The translations under genes were made by a program, and so were the position numbers. Below are positions 1 through 5,824 of a DNA stretch of 5,824 nt, piece after piece. How positions within the stretch are numbered: the first letter of the stretch is position 1; every line of letters begins with the position of its first letter. The notes under the pieces are model-generated. The model was not told the origin of the DNA and did no database searches. It saw nothing but the letters and a program-made list of their open reading frames with translations. The stretch comes from an uncultured Desulfuromonadales bacterium (GTDB lineage Bacteria; Desulfobacterota; Desulfuromonadia; Desulfuromonadales; Geopsychrobacteraceae), in assembly GCA_947259685.1 (NCBI GenBank), contig CAMYNC010000198.1, forward strand, positions 1 to 5,824. Direction: 5' to 3'.

Positions 1-34
1 CTGGTTATAAAATCGATAAAGCGTAGCGTCATCA

Positions 35-76
35 ATATTCGACGTTCGATGTTGGACGTTCGATGTTCGATGTTCA
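35..76. repeat. Heptanucleotide tandem repeat (A[CT]GTT[CG]G type)
   Basis: Six consecutive 7-base units can be read on the plus strand: ATATTCG, ACGTTCG, ATGTTGG, ACGTTCG, ATGTTCG and a last unit ATGTTCA. Variation is confined mostly to positions 2, 3 and 6 of the unit. The tract lies about 60 bases beyond the stop of the P-ATPase fragment and is not within any believable gene. Similar GAACATC/GAACGTC tracts are, from memory, frequent between genes in Desulfobacterales genomes; that comparison is recall, not a search. The surrounding bases 1-136 show no gene and no convincing terminator. Confidence 0.8.
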
Positions 77-136
77 TTTTTTCAGTTTCTTCCACTCAAA
101 AATAAGTTAGCGCTTATGAAGAGTGACCCAGTCGTA

Positions 137-601
137 CTATTGATCGACATTGCCGGTCTGGGCAACGGCATGCGCCGGGTGCCGCTCCTTGAGAAACCGG
201 CTATACCAGTGCGGACGATCCGCACCCGGCAGTATTCGGCTGTAGAGCGCCAATTTGACCCAATCGAAGGCGAACAAAGAGGCCAGCATGTAGAGCCAGA
301 TCAGTCCGATGACGGTCCAGGGCAGCGCGGTCACGAACCAGCCGAATCCGCACAGCAGGACAGCCAGAGTCTGGGTGCCCACGATGGCCACGAACATGGG
401 CATGGCCGGCCAGGGCGGGCTGAGGAAGGATCCGCGCGCTCGCATCACGAACAGCAGCAGGTGGCCGCCGGCGACGATCTGCAGGAAGACGGCGGTCTGG
501 ATCTGGTCTTGGGTCAGCTTGATCCAGGACTGCCACTGCGGGTTGCTCAGCCATTCCATGCCGATTAGCAGCAGACCGAAGGGTTTACCTACTTCTTTTT
601 C
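137..601 (-). pseudogene. C-terminal fragment of plasma-membrane H+-type P-ATPase
   Basis: The open frame begins after an in-frame TAA (604-602) and ends at TAG (139-137), about 154 codons. Its content matches the last transmembrane part of P3A-type (proton-pumping, PMA1-like) P-ATPases: FGLLLIG, then QIQTAVFLQIVAGGHLLLFV (helix), an RARGSF loop, a GTQTLAVLLCGFGWFV helix, and an ALPWTVIGLIWLY helix ending at FDWVKLALYSRIL. Family members are about 800 or more residues, so the actuator, the nucleotide-binding domain, the DKTGT phosphorylation site and the first transmembrane helices are all missing. The homologous part begins at about FGLLLIG; the codons before it (EKEVGKP) look unrelated. The first ATG (559) has no Shine-Dalgarno sequence. 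It overlaps the lysine-rich micro-ORF 589-663 in the -1 frame. It is most likely a remnant left by deletion or rearrangement, unable to pump protons. A translated membrane peptide made by frameshifting is a remote alternative. Confidence 0.8.
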
Positions 602-663
602 TTATTTTTCTTACCTTTTTTTTCTTTCTTTTTTTTCTTCTCTTTCTTTTTTGCTTTTGCCAT
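589..663 (-). CDS. Lysine-rich 24-residue micro-ORF of unknown function
   Basis: From ATG (663-661) to TAG (591-589) the frame encodes MAKAKKKE followed by an almost pure run of lysines with one more E, one G and one N (18 of 24 residues are K). The start is preceded by AAAGGAGGTGAT with a 5-base gap to ATG, a nearly complete complement of the 16S rRNA 3' end, so initiation should be strong. The coding strand is almost all purine with two A8 runs, a composition known to cause ribosome pausing and sliding. The frame ends inside the start of the P-ATPase fragment, which lies in the -1 frame. I do not recognise a family. It may be a real small basic peptide, or the displaced 5' end of a fused gene whose frame is broken near 592-604. 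Confidence 0.45.
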   Translation of the reverse strand: MAKAKKKEKKKKKEKKGKKNKKKK

Positions 664-668
664 AATGT

Positions 669-680
669 ATCACCTCCTTT
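669..680 (-). promoter_or_regulatory. Near-perfect Shine-Dalgarno for the lysine-rich micro-ORF
   Basis: On the minus strand AAAGGAGGTGAT lies just upstream of ACATT-ATG. Eleven consecutive bases (AAGGAGGTGAT) fit the anti-Shine-Dalgarno end of 16S rRNA. This is far stronger than the sites of the efflux genes in the same window (AAGGA only), and it decides the start at 663. Confidence 0.75.
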
Positions 681-846
681 GTTGGTTTTATGAACGGACT
701 ACCCCACGCTATCTTATCGCGTTATAGAACCTAAGACATTTTTAGGCATGGCGCCACCCCCAAAAAGGAGTATAGGGGGGAGTAAGAGAGGGGTATTTTT
801 ACGATTTGGTTGCGTAATACCCAACCAGGATAAACCGGATAGAATA

Positions 847-956
847 GCCACCCCGGTGAAATGGGCTACGGCCCAGTTGAATAGCTTTCTCTTTGTTATT
901 TACTACAGATTTATCATTTGCAAAATTCAATGGGGTAAATATTTCACTGGGCAGGC
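847..956. repeat. Nested imperfect palindrome, possible REP/MITE-like element
   Basis: Outer arms: GCCACCCCGGTGAAAT (847-862) against ATTTCACTGGGCAGGC (941-956), 13 of 16 bases complementary. Inner arms: CCCAGTTGAAT (872-882) against ATTCAATGGGG (925-935), 9 of 11 complementary. The arms are in register (spacers of 9 and 5 bases) around an AT-rich centre of about 42 bases. A small hairpin TGGGC-TACG-GCCCA (862-875) lies inside the left half. It encodes no transposase and no flanking target duplication is evident. It could be a repetitive extragenic palindrome, a short non-autonomous element remnant, or a structured RNA end of the adaptor transcript. The pairing is seen directly; the element class is inference. 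Confidence 0.5.
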
Positions 957-1048
957 AAAGGCATAAATAAAAAAACAATAACTGTTTACTATAATTTCGC
1001 ATCTTGGTACCTTGGTGGCGAAAATATTAGGTATTTATAACAATCAGA

Positions 1049-1061
1049 CTCAGCGGCTGAG
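1049..1061 (-). terminator. Weak hairpin after the adaptor stop, possible terminator
   Basis: On the minus strand CTCAG-CCG-CTGAG forms a perfect 5-bp stem with a 3-base loop, starting about 12 bases past the TGA of the adaptor gene. The following bases are only moderately T-rich (TCTGATTGTTATAAAT) with no clean U tract. The position fits the end of the efflux operon, but the strength as an intrinsic terminator is doubtful. Confidence 0.25.
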
Positions 1062-1073
1062 CGTCAGAGCTGT

Positions 1074-2258
1074 TCATTTGGTTTGAGCTTTTTTAGAAGA
1101 ATAGGGCTTCGAATTGACCACCACGCCAGGCCGTACCTTTTGGGTGCCTTCGACAATCACCTTCTCGCCTTTTTTCAGACCCTTCTTGATGATCCACTGA
1201 CCCTGGTAGCCTCGGCCGACTTCCACACTGCGCGATTCAACCTTGTTGTCCTGGTTGACGACAAAGACCTGCTTGCCGATCTGGGATTCCACCAGTGCCG
1301 GCTGAGGAATTAAAAGGGCTGCCGGGTTCTGGCCCACAATCAGCCGCACCGGCGCATATTGACCGGGGATCAGGTCATAGTCACCGACGGCCTGATCTTT
1401 GTTGTTGGGGATGATGCCGCGCACCAGGACGGTATCGGTGGTGGGATTGATCTGATAGCTGATAAAGTTAACCTTGCCCTGCCGGGTATATGTGCTGCCA
1501 TCCGGCAGCAGGATTTTAATCCGCATATCTTTCGTCTCAAATAGCTTTCCCTGGCGTTTGAGCAGCTGAATTTCAAAAACATCGCTGCGGCTGATATTAA
1601 AAACCACATAGACGGGATCCATCTGGACCAGGGTCGTCAACACATCGCGCTGCTGCTGGACCAGGTTGCCGACATTGATCCTTGTTTCCTGGATGCGGCC
1701 GTCAAAGGGGGCGGTAATATTGGTGAAGCTTAGATCCAGTTGGGCATTTTCAATGTTGGCTTTATCCTTCGCCACCGTCGCGAGGGCTTCACCACGTTTG
1801 GCGATGGTGGCTTCGGTTTTTTCCCTGGAAGCCGCCCCCTGCTTGACCAGCGTCTGGTAACGCTTGGTTTCTTTTCTCCAGAAGGCCAGGCTGGCCTGAT
1901 CAAGCTTCAGCTGGGCATTGTATGCGTCCAGCTGAGACTTGTAAGGCCGGGGATCGATGAGGTAAAGCGGATCGCCCTGCTTAATAAACGTGCCTTCTTC
2001 AAAATGCCGTTCGTTAATATAGCCGGATACCCGCGGGATAATATCGACGATCTTGATCGCCTTGATGGTGCCGCTGAATTCCATGACGATGGGAACTGCT
2101 TCCTGGGTGACTTCGGCCACCTGGACTTCTGGCGGCGCTGGTTTGACAGCCGGCTTTTTGGCTTTTCCGTCGCAGGCTGCCATCAAAAGAAGAATCAATC
2201 CCAAAGCCGCAAGGATGTGGAACCGGAATTTGTGTCGATTCTGTGATGTTGTTTGCAT
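1074..2258 (-). CDS. RND efflux periplasmic adaptor lipoprotein (AcrA/MexA family)
   Basis: This 394-residue protein is the membrane-fusion subunit that links an inner-membrane RND pump to an outer-membrane channel. Residues 11-28 form a lipoprotein signal (HILAALGLILLLMAA) ending in C29, the acylation site. D30 at +2 is the known inner-membrane retention residue, which suits an adaptor. Residues 72-103 (IPRVSGYI, EEGTFIKQGDPLYLIDPRPY) are the first half of the lipoyl-like domain. Residues 104-175 form an Ala/Lys/Gln-rich coiled-coil hairpin. Residues 176-210 (LSFTNITAPFDGRI) close the lipoyl-like domain. A beta-barrel follows (about 213-308) and then the membrane-proximal domain (about 309-382). 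The tail is lysine-rich. Length is normal for the family. ATG at 2258 has AAGGAAAGGA about 8 bases upstream. The gene follows the permease after a 51-base gap, so co-transcription is expected. No local regulator is seen. Substrate cannot be told. Confidence 0.96.
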   Translation of the reverse strand: MQTTSQNRHKFRFHILAALGLILLLMAACDGKAKKPAVKPAPPEVQVAEVTQEAVPIVMEFSGTIKAIKIVDIIPRVSGYINERHFEEGTFIKQGDPLYLIDPRPYKSQLDAYNAQLKLDQASLAFWRKETKRYQTLVKQGAASREKTEATIAKRGEALATVAKDKANIENAQLDLSFTNITAPFDGRIQETRINVGNLVQQQRDVLTTLVQMDPVYVVFNISRSDVFEIQLLKRQGKLFETKDMRIKILLPDGSTYTRQGKVNFISYQINPTTDTVLVRGIIPNNKDQAVGDYDLIPGQYAPVRLIVGQNPAALLIPQPALVESQIGKQVFVVNQDNKVESRSVEVGRGYQGQWIIKKGLKKGEKVIVEGTQKVRPGVVVNSKPYSSKKAQTK

Positions 2259-2265
2259 GTAAAAA

Positions 2266-2275
2266 ATCCTTTCCT
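2266..2275 (-). promoter_or_regulatory. Ribosome binding site of the adaptor gene
   Basis: Minus-strand AGGAAAGGA ends about 8 bases before the ATG at 2258. It lies in the short gap after the permease stop (TAG at 2312-2310). This supports independent initiation of the adaptor on a shared transcript and fixes its start. Confidence 0.6.
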
Positions 2276-2309
2276 TTATTGGCAGAAATTGGAATAGAAG
2301 AAAAAACTA

Positions 2310-5300
2310 CTATTTAGCACCCTTAGTTTTTACATCAGGACCTGTCGCAACTTGTCCGGCCTTTGGCGCAGATTCTTTGGTTTGTTGGGGAGTTTTTCGC
2401 TCCCTTAGTCTTTCGATCGCATAGTAAAATATCGGCACAAAGATAATTAAAATGGTGGCAACGGTCAGCCCGCCGACCACTGTGGTGCCCAGGGAACGCC
2501 GGGCACTGGCCCCCGCGCCGCTGGCGATTACCAGTGGCATCAGCCCGATGATAAAGGCCAGGGCCGTCATCAGAATCGGCCTCAGACGAATGCGGGCGGC
2601 CGCCATGGCCGCGTCTAAAATACCGGCTCCCTGTCGGCGCTGATCGGCGGCAAACTCCACAATCAGGATACCGTTTTTGGCGGTCAGGCCGATCAGCATC
2701 ACCAGTCCGATCTGGCCGTAAGTATCCAGGTCCAGGCTGCGCAGCAATAAGGACCCCACGGCACCCATCAGCCCCAACGGAACCGCCAGCAGCACCATGA
2801 TCGGCATGGCCCAGCTCTCATATTGGGCGGACAATACCAGAAAGACGAACACCAGCGAAAGCGCAAAAATAATCGGTGCCAGATTGCCGGCCTTGAGCTG
2901 CTGATAGGTCAGTTCGGTCCACTCGGTGCCGAATCCTTCGGGCAGCACTGTATCCGCCAGTTCTTCCATGGTTTTGATGGCCTGGCCGCTGCTGTAGCCC
3001 GGGGCATTGTTGCCGTTGACGGCGATGGATTTGTACATGTTGTAGTGCGGGATGTTGTATGGACCCGTCATGGGCTGCGTCCGGATGAAGACACTCAGCT
3101 CGATCATATCCCCATCCTGGTTGCGGACCTTGAGACGGGTAATGTCGGCTTCATCGGAGCGGACATCGGCCTCGGCCTGCAGGTATACCCGGTAGACCCG
3201 ACCGTACTTGTTGAATTCGTTGACATAAAGGGAGCCCAGGTTGATCTGCAGGGTATCGAAGATATCGGTAATCGATACCTTGCGGGTTTTGGCCTTGGTG
3301 CGATCCACCTCCAGATAACGCTGGGGCACCGCCGGGTTAAAGGTGGTATACACGCCGGCCAGCTCCGGCCGCTTGCGGGCCTCCCCGATAAAGTTGTCAA
3401 CCGCCTTCGAAAGCGCTTCGATCCCCTGATCGTTGAGGTCCTGAATTTCGAATTTAAAACCGCCGGTTGCCGATAGGCCCGGAATCGAGGGTGCGTTGGC
3501 GATCAACACCCGGGCCTGGGGGATTTCACTGACTTTGGCTCGCATCCCGGCCATGATGCCTTCCAATCTTGTTTCCGGTTTCTTGCGTTCGTCCCAGGGC
3601 TTAAAGATAACAAAGGCAAAGCCGGCAAATGGCTGCTTGATCTGGTCGATGACATTATAGCCGGCCACTGCCACCACATCCGCCACACCGGGAGTTTGGA
3701 GCGCAATGTCGTTGACCTGCTTTATCACGGCCTGGGTGCGCTCGATGGTGGCCGCGTCGGGCAGCTCCACCAGCGCCAGTAAATAGCCCTGATCCTCCTC
3801 GGGCACAAAACCTCCGGGTATGGCGCTGAAGAAGAAAACGGTCAAAAGGCACAGGCCGGCAAAAACAGCCAACACCACGTACCACATCTTTGCCATCACC
3901 TTGACACTGGCGGCATAACCGGAAGACAGTTTTGCAAAACCCTTGTTGAAGGCCCGGAAAAAAGCGTTGGTTTTGCCGGAACCCTGCCGCAGCAAGACCG
4001 CGCACAGGGCCGGGCTCAGGGTCAGGGAGTTAAAGCCCGAGAGGCCGACGGCCATGGCAATCGTCAGGGCGAACTGATTGTAAAGCATCCCGGTCATGCC
4101 GGGGATGAACGCCACCGGCACGAATACGGCCATGAGCACCAGGGTTGTGGCGACAATGGGACCGCGCACCTCGTTGACGGCTTCGGCCGTGATCTCCTTC
4201 ATGTCGCGCTGCCCGCCTTCCTCCAGCTTGCGCATCACGTTTTCCACCACCACGATGGCATCGTCCACCACCAGGGCCACCGCCAGAACCATGCCCAGCA
4301 TGCTGAGGGAATTGATCGAAAATCCGAAAATTTTCATGAAGGCAAAAGTGCCGATCAGCGACACCGGCACGGCAATGGTGGGAATCAGGACAGCGCGAAA
4401 ATTCTGCAGAAATATAAACACCACCAGCACCACCAGGGCCACCGCCTCCAGCAGGGTCACGATGACTTCCTTAATCGATTCGGTAATAAACAGGGTCGTG
4501 TCATAGCGCATGACCCATTGCATATCCTCCGGGAAGTTTTTAGCCAGCCGGTCCATGGTCTCGCTGACGGCTGTCTTAATCTGGAGCCCGTTGGCGTCGG
4601 CCAGCTGAAAGACAACGAGCGTAGCCGTCGGTTTGCCGTTTATCTTCGTGTCCCAGTCATATTCTTCGGCTCCCAGTTCCACCCGGCCCACATCGCGGAT
4701 GTGGACCACGGATCCATCGGGATTGGCCCGCACAATGATGTCCTCGAACTGCGAAACCTGCTCCAGACGCCCCAGGGTGTTGAGCTGGTATTGGAAGGCC
4801 TGGCCGGCGGGCGCCGGGGCCTGGCCGATCGCACCGGCTGCCACTTGCTGGTTCTGTTCCTGGATTGCATTTTCCACGTCCATGGCCGTCAGTCCCAGGT
4901 TGGTCAGGCGGGCCGAATCAAGCCAGATCCGCATGGCGTATTTGCTTAAGCCGAAATTATTGATCTGAGCCACCCCCGGGATCCGGGACAGGGCATCGGT
5001 GATGTGAATATCGGCGTAGTTTTGTATAAACCGCGCATCGTAGGTCCCCTTGGGGGAAATCAGGTTGACTGCCAGCAGCATGTTGGAGGAATGCTTTTGG
5101 ATGGTCAGACCGACCTGGTTCACCTCGGGCGGCAGTTCGGATATGGCCTCGTTGCTGCGCGTCAACAGCTCCATCTGACCGATGTCCTGGTCAAAGCCCA
5201 CATCGAAAGTGACGGTGATGGCAGAATCCCCGTTGTTGGTGCTGGTCGAAGACATATAGATCATCCCCGCGGCTCCGTTGATCTTTTCTTCCAGGGGTGT

Positions 5301-5483
5301 GGTGACCGTGCTGGCCACCACGTCGGCCCCGGCACCGATGTACTGGGTGGAAACCTGCACCTGTGGTGGCACCAGGGGTGGATACTGGGCAATGTGCAGC
5401 ACCAGCATGCAGACGCCTCCGGACAGAATCATGACCAGCGCAATAGACATGGCAAAAATGGGTCTTTGGATGAAAAAATTCAC
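2310..5483 (-). CDS. RND efflux permease, HAE1/AcrB family inner-membrane pump
   Basis: This 1057-residue proton/drug antiporter has full AcrB-like length and architecture. TM1 is at about 9-29 (opening [13 protein letters not shown]), followed by a periplasmic porter/docking half (30-335), TM2-7 (about 337-359, 364-384, 390-416, 440-460, 468-497, 534-554), a second porter/docking half (555-865), and TM8-12 (about 868-1022). The proton relay is intact: D407 and D408 in [13 protein letters not shown]936 in [13 protein letters not shown], and the arginines of RLRPILMT (966-968). TM6-adjacent [10 protein letters not shown] is also present. Phenylalanines 619, 622, 624 and 627 sit where AcrB has its switch loop and drug pocket, which suggests hydrophobic or amphiphilic substrates, though none can be named. 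The start is GTG at 5483: an in-frame TAG at 5492-5490 excludes anything longer, and AAGGA lies about 12 bases upstream. The adaptor follows. The permease-first order is unlike acrAB. No outer-membrane channel gene is in the window. Confidence 0.97.
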   Translation of the reverse strand: MNFFIQRPIFAMSIALVMILSGGVCMLVLHIAQYPPLVPPQVQVSTQYIGAGADVVASTVTTPLEEKINGAAGMIYMSSTSTNNGDSAITVTFDVGFDQDIGQMELLTRSNEAISELPPEVNQVGLTIQKHSSNMLLAVNLISPKGTYDARFIQNYADIHITDALSRIPGVAQINNFGLSKYAMRIWLDSARLTNLGLTAMDVENAIQEQNQQVAAGAIGQAPAPAGQAFQYQLNTLGRLEQVSQFEDIIVRANPDGSVVHIRDVGRVELGAEEYDWDTKINGKPTATLVVFQLADANGLQIKTAVSETMDRLAKNFPEDMQWVMRYDTTLFITESIKEVIVTLLEAVALVVLVVFIFLQNFRAVLIPTIAVPVSLIGTFAFMKIFGFSINSLSMLGMVLAVALVVDDAIVVVENVMRKLEEGGQRDMKEITAEAVNEVRGPIVATTLVLMAVFVPVAFIPGMTGMLYNQFALTIAMAVGLSGFNSLTLSPALCAVLLRQGSGKTNAFFRAFNKGFAKLSSGYAASVKVMAKMWYVVLAVFAGLCLLTVFFFSAIPGGFVPEEDQGYLLALVELPDAATIERTQAVIKQVNDIALQTPGVADVVAVAGYNVIDQIKQPFAGFAFVIFKPWDERKKPETRLEGIMAGMRAKVSEIPQARVLIANAPSIPGLSATGGFKFEIQDLNDQGIEALSKAVDNFIGEARKRPELAGVYTTFNPAVPQRYLEVDRTKAKTRKVSITDIFDTLQINLGSLYVNEFNKYGRVYRVYLQAEADVRSDEADITRLKVRNQDGDMIELSVFIRTQPMTGPYNIPHYNMYKSIAVNGNNAPGYSSGQAIKTMEELADTVLPEGFGTEWTELTYQQLKAGNLAPIIFALSLVFVFLVLSAQYESWAMPIMVLLAVPLGLMGAVGSLLLRSLDLDTYGQIGLVMLIGLTAKNGILIVEFAADQRRQGAGILDAAMAAARIRLRPILMTALAFIIGLMPLVIASGAGASARRSLGTTVVGGLTVATILIIFVPIFYYAIERLRERKTPQQTKESAPKAGQVATGPDVKTKGAK

Positions 5484-5495
5484 GATATACTAATG

Positions 5496-5501
5496 TCCTT
5501 T
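5496..5501 (-). promoter_or_regulatory. Ribosome binding site of the permease (long spacing)
   Basis: AAAAGGA on the minus strand lies about 12 bases before the GTG at 5483, longer than the usual 5-9. An ATG-started frame of ten codons (5512-5480, [10 protein letters not shown]) runs over it and stops at a TGA that overlaps the permease GTG as GTGA. That arrangement would allow coupling, but the tiny frame has no ribosome binding site of its own. Confidence 0.4.
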
Positions 5502-5512
5502 TCAGTAAACAT

Positions 5513-5599
5513 TCAAGGTGTAATCTTCATTTTATCGTCCTTGTCGTCGTACTTCCCGTAATCGTCCTCCTCGTCGTGCTCGTTCTCGTCCTCGACAGT
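5513..5599 (-). other. Repeat-encoded acidic open frame without a start
   Basis: Between a TAA (5602-5600) and a TGA (5515-5513) the minus strand stays open for 28 codons reading TVEDENEHDEEDDYGK and then YDDKDDKMKITP. The charge pattern comes directly from the hexanucleotide repeats underneath. No start codon exists except the ATG five codons from the end. It resembles the acidic, repeat-encoded tails seen on some four-helix-bundle proteins, so it may be a displaced tail of such a gene. It is probably not translated as it stands. Confidence 0.35.
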
Positions 5600-5710
5600 T
5601 TATTGTGCCAACTCGTCACGAACGACTGTTTTCGACGACGAGTACGAGGAAGAGTACGAGGAAGAGTACGAGATTCTCGTCATTCTGGTTCTCGTGCGCG
5701 TTCTTGTCTT
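5529..5710. repeat. Hexanucleotide repeats in alternating orientation
   Basis: Three blocks are visible on the plus strand. About 5529-5596 is built of TCGTCC/TCGTTC/TCCTCG-like sixmers. From 5632 to 5673 the orientation flips to CGACGA, then GAGTACGAGGAA repeated 2.8 times from 5640. From 5675 to about 5710 it flips back (TCTCGTCATTCT, GGTTCTCGTG). The second flip is an exact palindrome, ACGAGA-T-TCTCGT (5668-5680). The opposed blocks can fold against one another as a long imperfect hairpin. The tract sits between the four-helix-bundle gene and the permease, and the former's last codons run into it. Confidence 0.75.
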
Positions 5711-5824
5711 TGATACTATAACGAACAACTTTCTCACGAACTTCCGATGAAGGCGAGAATCGCATTATCAACTTGGTTAATATGGATACAATACGTTGTA
5801 ACAACTCCTTGCCTTCATCTATTT
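5616..5824 (-). CDS. C-terminal end of a four-helix-bundle (S23-type) protein, partial
   Basis: The frame is open from the window edge to TGA at 5618-5616, so the 5' part is missing. The first visible residues IDEGKELLQRIVSILTKL match the closing amphipathic helix of the small four-helix-bundle proteins related to the S23 (23S rRNA intervening-sequence) family, which commonly end in patterns like GxxLLxRIVxMLTKL. After RFSPSSEVREKVVRY comes a low-complexity tail: HENQNDEN and then LVLFLVLFLVLVVE. It switches from acidic to hydrophobic exactly where the DNA repeat changes orientation. A start at an internal TTG (5804) would give only 62 residues and is unlikely. The molecular role of this family is not established. 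Identification rests on one helix recalled from the family, so it is moderate. Confidence 0.55.
   Translation of the reverse strand, partial: IDEGKELLQRIVSILTKLIMRFSPSSEVREKVVRYSIKDKNAHENQNDENLVLFLVLFLVLVVENSRS

Larger units (their letters stand above)
664..1073. other. Intergenic region between adaptor gene and micro-ORF
   Basis: This stretch of about 410 bases shows no gene I would defend. It holds, from right to left, a small hairpin just after the adaptor stop (1049-1061), a nested imperfect palindrome (847-956), a C5/G6 inverted pair (about 755-780, loop of about 13 bases, no T tract), a short CCTAA/TTAGG inverted repeat (730-746), and the strong ribosome binding site at 669-680. Any promoter for the micro-ORF should lie between about 690 and 760 on the minus strand, but no good -35/-10 pair is visible. 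Two small open frames here (plus 748-966, minus 799-1002) have no recognisable protein features and run across the palindrome. Confidence 0.6.

Noticed and set aside
116..568. Plus-strand 150-codon open frame opposite the P-ATPase fragment
   Set aside because: It is antisense to clear ATPase transmembrane sequence. Its product (Gln, His, Glu and Gly rich) is a typical shadow of a GC-rich gene and has no domain.
590..660. T-rich tract on the plus strand as a terminator
   Set aside because: No GC-rich stem precedes it on the plus strand. It is explained by lysine codons on the minus strand.
755..780. C5/G6 inverted pair as an intrinsic terminator or riboswitch stem
   Set aside because: The loop of about 13 bases is long, there is no T tract on either strand, and no conserved riboswitch core is recognisable nearby.
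799..1002. Minus-strand 67-codon frame with a hydrophobic start (MRNYSKQLLFFYLCLCL)
   Set aside because: Only a weak AAGG precedes the ATG. The frame runs across the nested palindrome and shows no domain. The opposite-strand 748-966 frame overlaps it. A real small protein cannot be excluded but is not supported.
5004..5561. Plus-strand 185-codon open frame
   Set aside because: It is antisense to the N-terminal part of the permease and continues into the repeat tract; no recognisable protein features.
5593..5615. Sigma-54-like promoter upstream of the permease (TTGGCAC on the minus strand)
   Set aside because: The -24 element fits, but the bases at the -12 position (AACTGT) lack the required GC, so it is probably chance.
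5640..5673. CRISPR array from the 12-base repeats
   Set aside because: The repeats are contiguous with no unique spacers and no cas gene is present; this is a microsatellite-type tract.

Overview
The window looks like chromosomal DNA from a Gram-negative bacterium, most likely an anaerobic Desulfobacterota (Desulfobacterales-like) genome. It encodes a tripartite-type efflux pump with a lipoprotein adaptor, which needs an outer membrane. Its intergenic DNA carries heptanucleotide (ACGTTCG-like) and hexanucleotide (GAGTAC/GAGGAA-like) repeats, and a four-helix-bundle (S23-type) gene end runs into one of these repeats. From memory both traits are common in that group. The placement is an inference, since no marker gene is present.

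All convincing genes lie on the minus strand. Reading in the direction of transcription from the right edge: (1) the 3' end of a four-helix-bundle protein gene (5824-5616, 5' end outside the window), whose last codons are made of hexanucleotide repeats; (2) a repeat-rich spacer (about 5529-5710) whose repeat units switch orientation; (3) an RND efflux permease of the AcrB/HAE1 family (5483-2310, GTG start); (4) its periplasmic adaptor lipoprotein of the AcrA/MexA family (2258-1074), 51 bases downstream and surely in the same transcript; (5) a roughly 410-base spacer (664-1073) with a weak hairpin and an imperfect nested palindrome of about 110 bases; (6) a 24-codon lysine-rich micro-ORF (663-589) with an almost ideal Shine-Dalgarno sequence; (7) an orphan C-terminal fragment of a plasma-membrane H+-type P-ATPase (601-137), overlapping the micro-ORF in the -1 frame; (8) a heptanucleotide repeat tract (35-76).

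The permease and adaptor together form the inner-membrane and periplasmic parts of a proton-driven multidrug-type exporter. No outer-membrane factor (TolC/OprM type) is encoded here, so the pump must use one encoded elsewhere. Gene order is permease then adaptor, the reverse of the common acrA-acrB layout.

No complete new system is evident. The oddest spot is 589-663. A perfectly initiated, nearly all-lysine reading frame stops just as a -1 shift on an A-rich stretch would carry translation into the orphan ATPase transmembrane segments. This may be a decayed fusion, a homopolymer sequence error, or a genuine frameshift; the sequence alone cannot decide.
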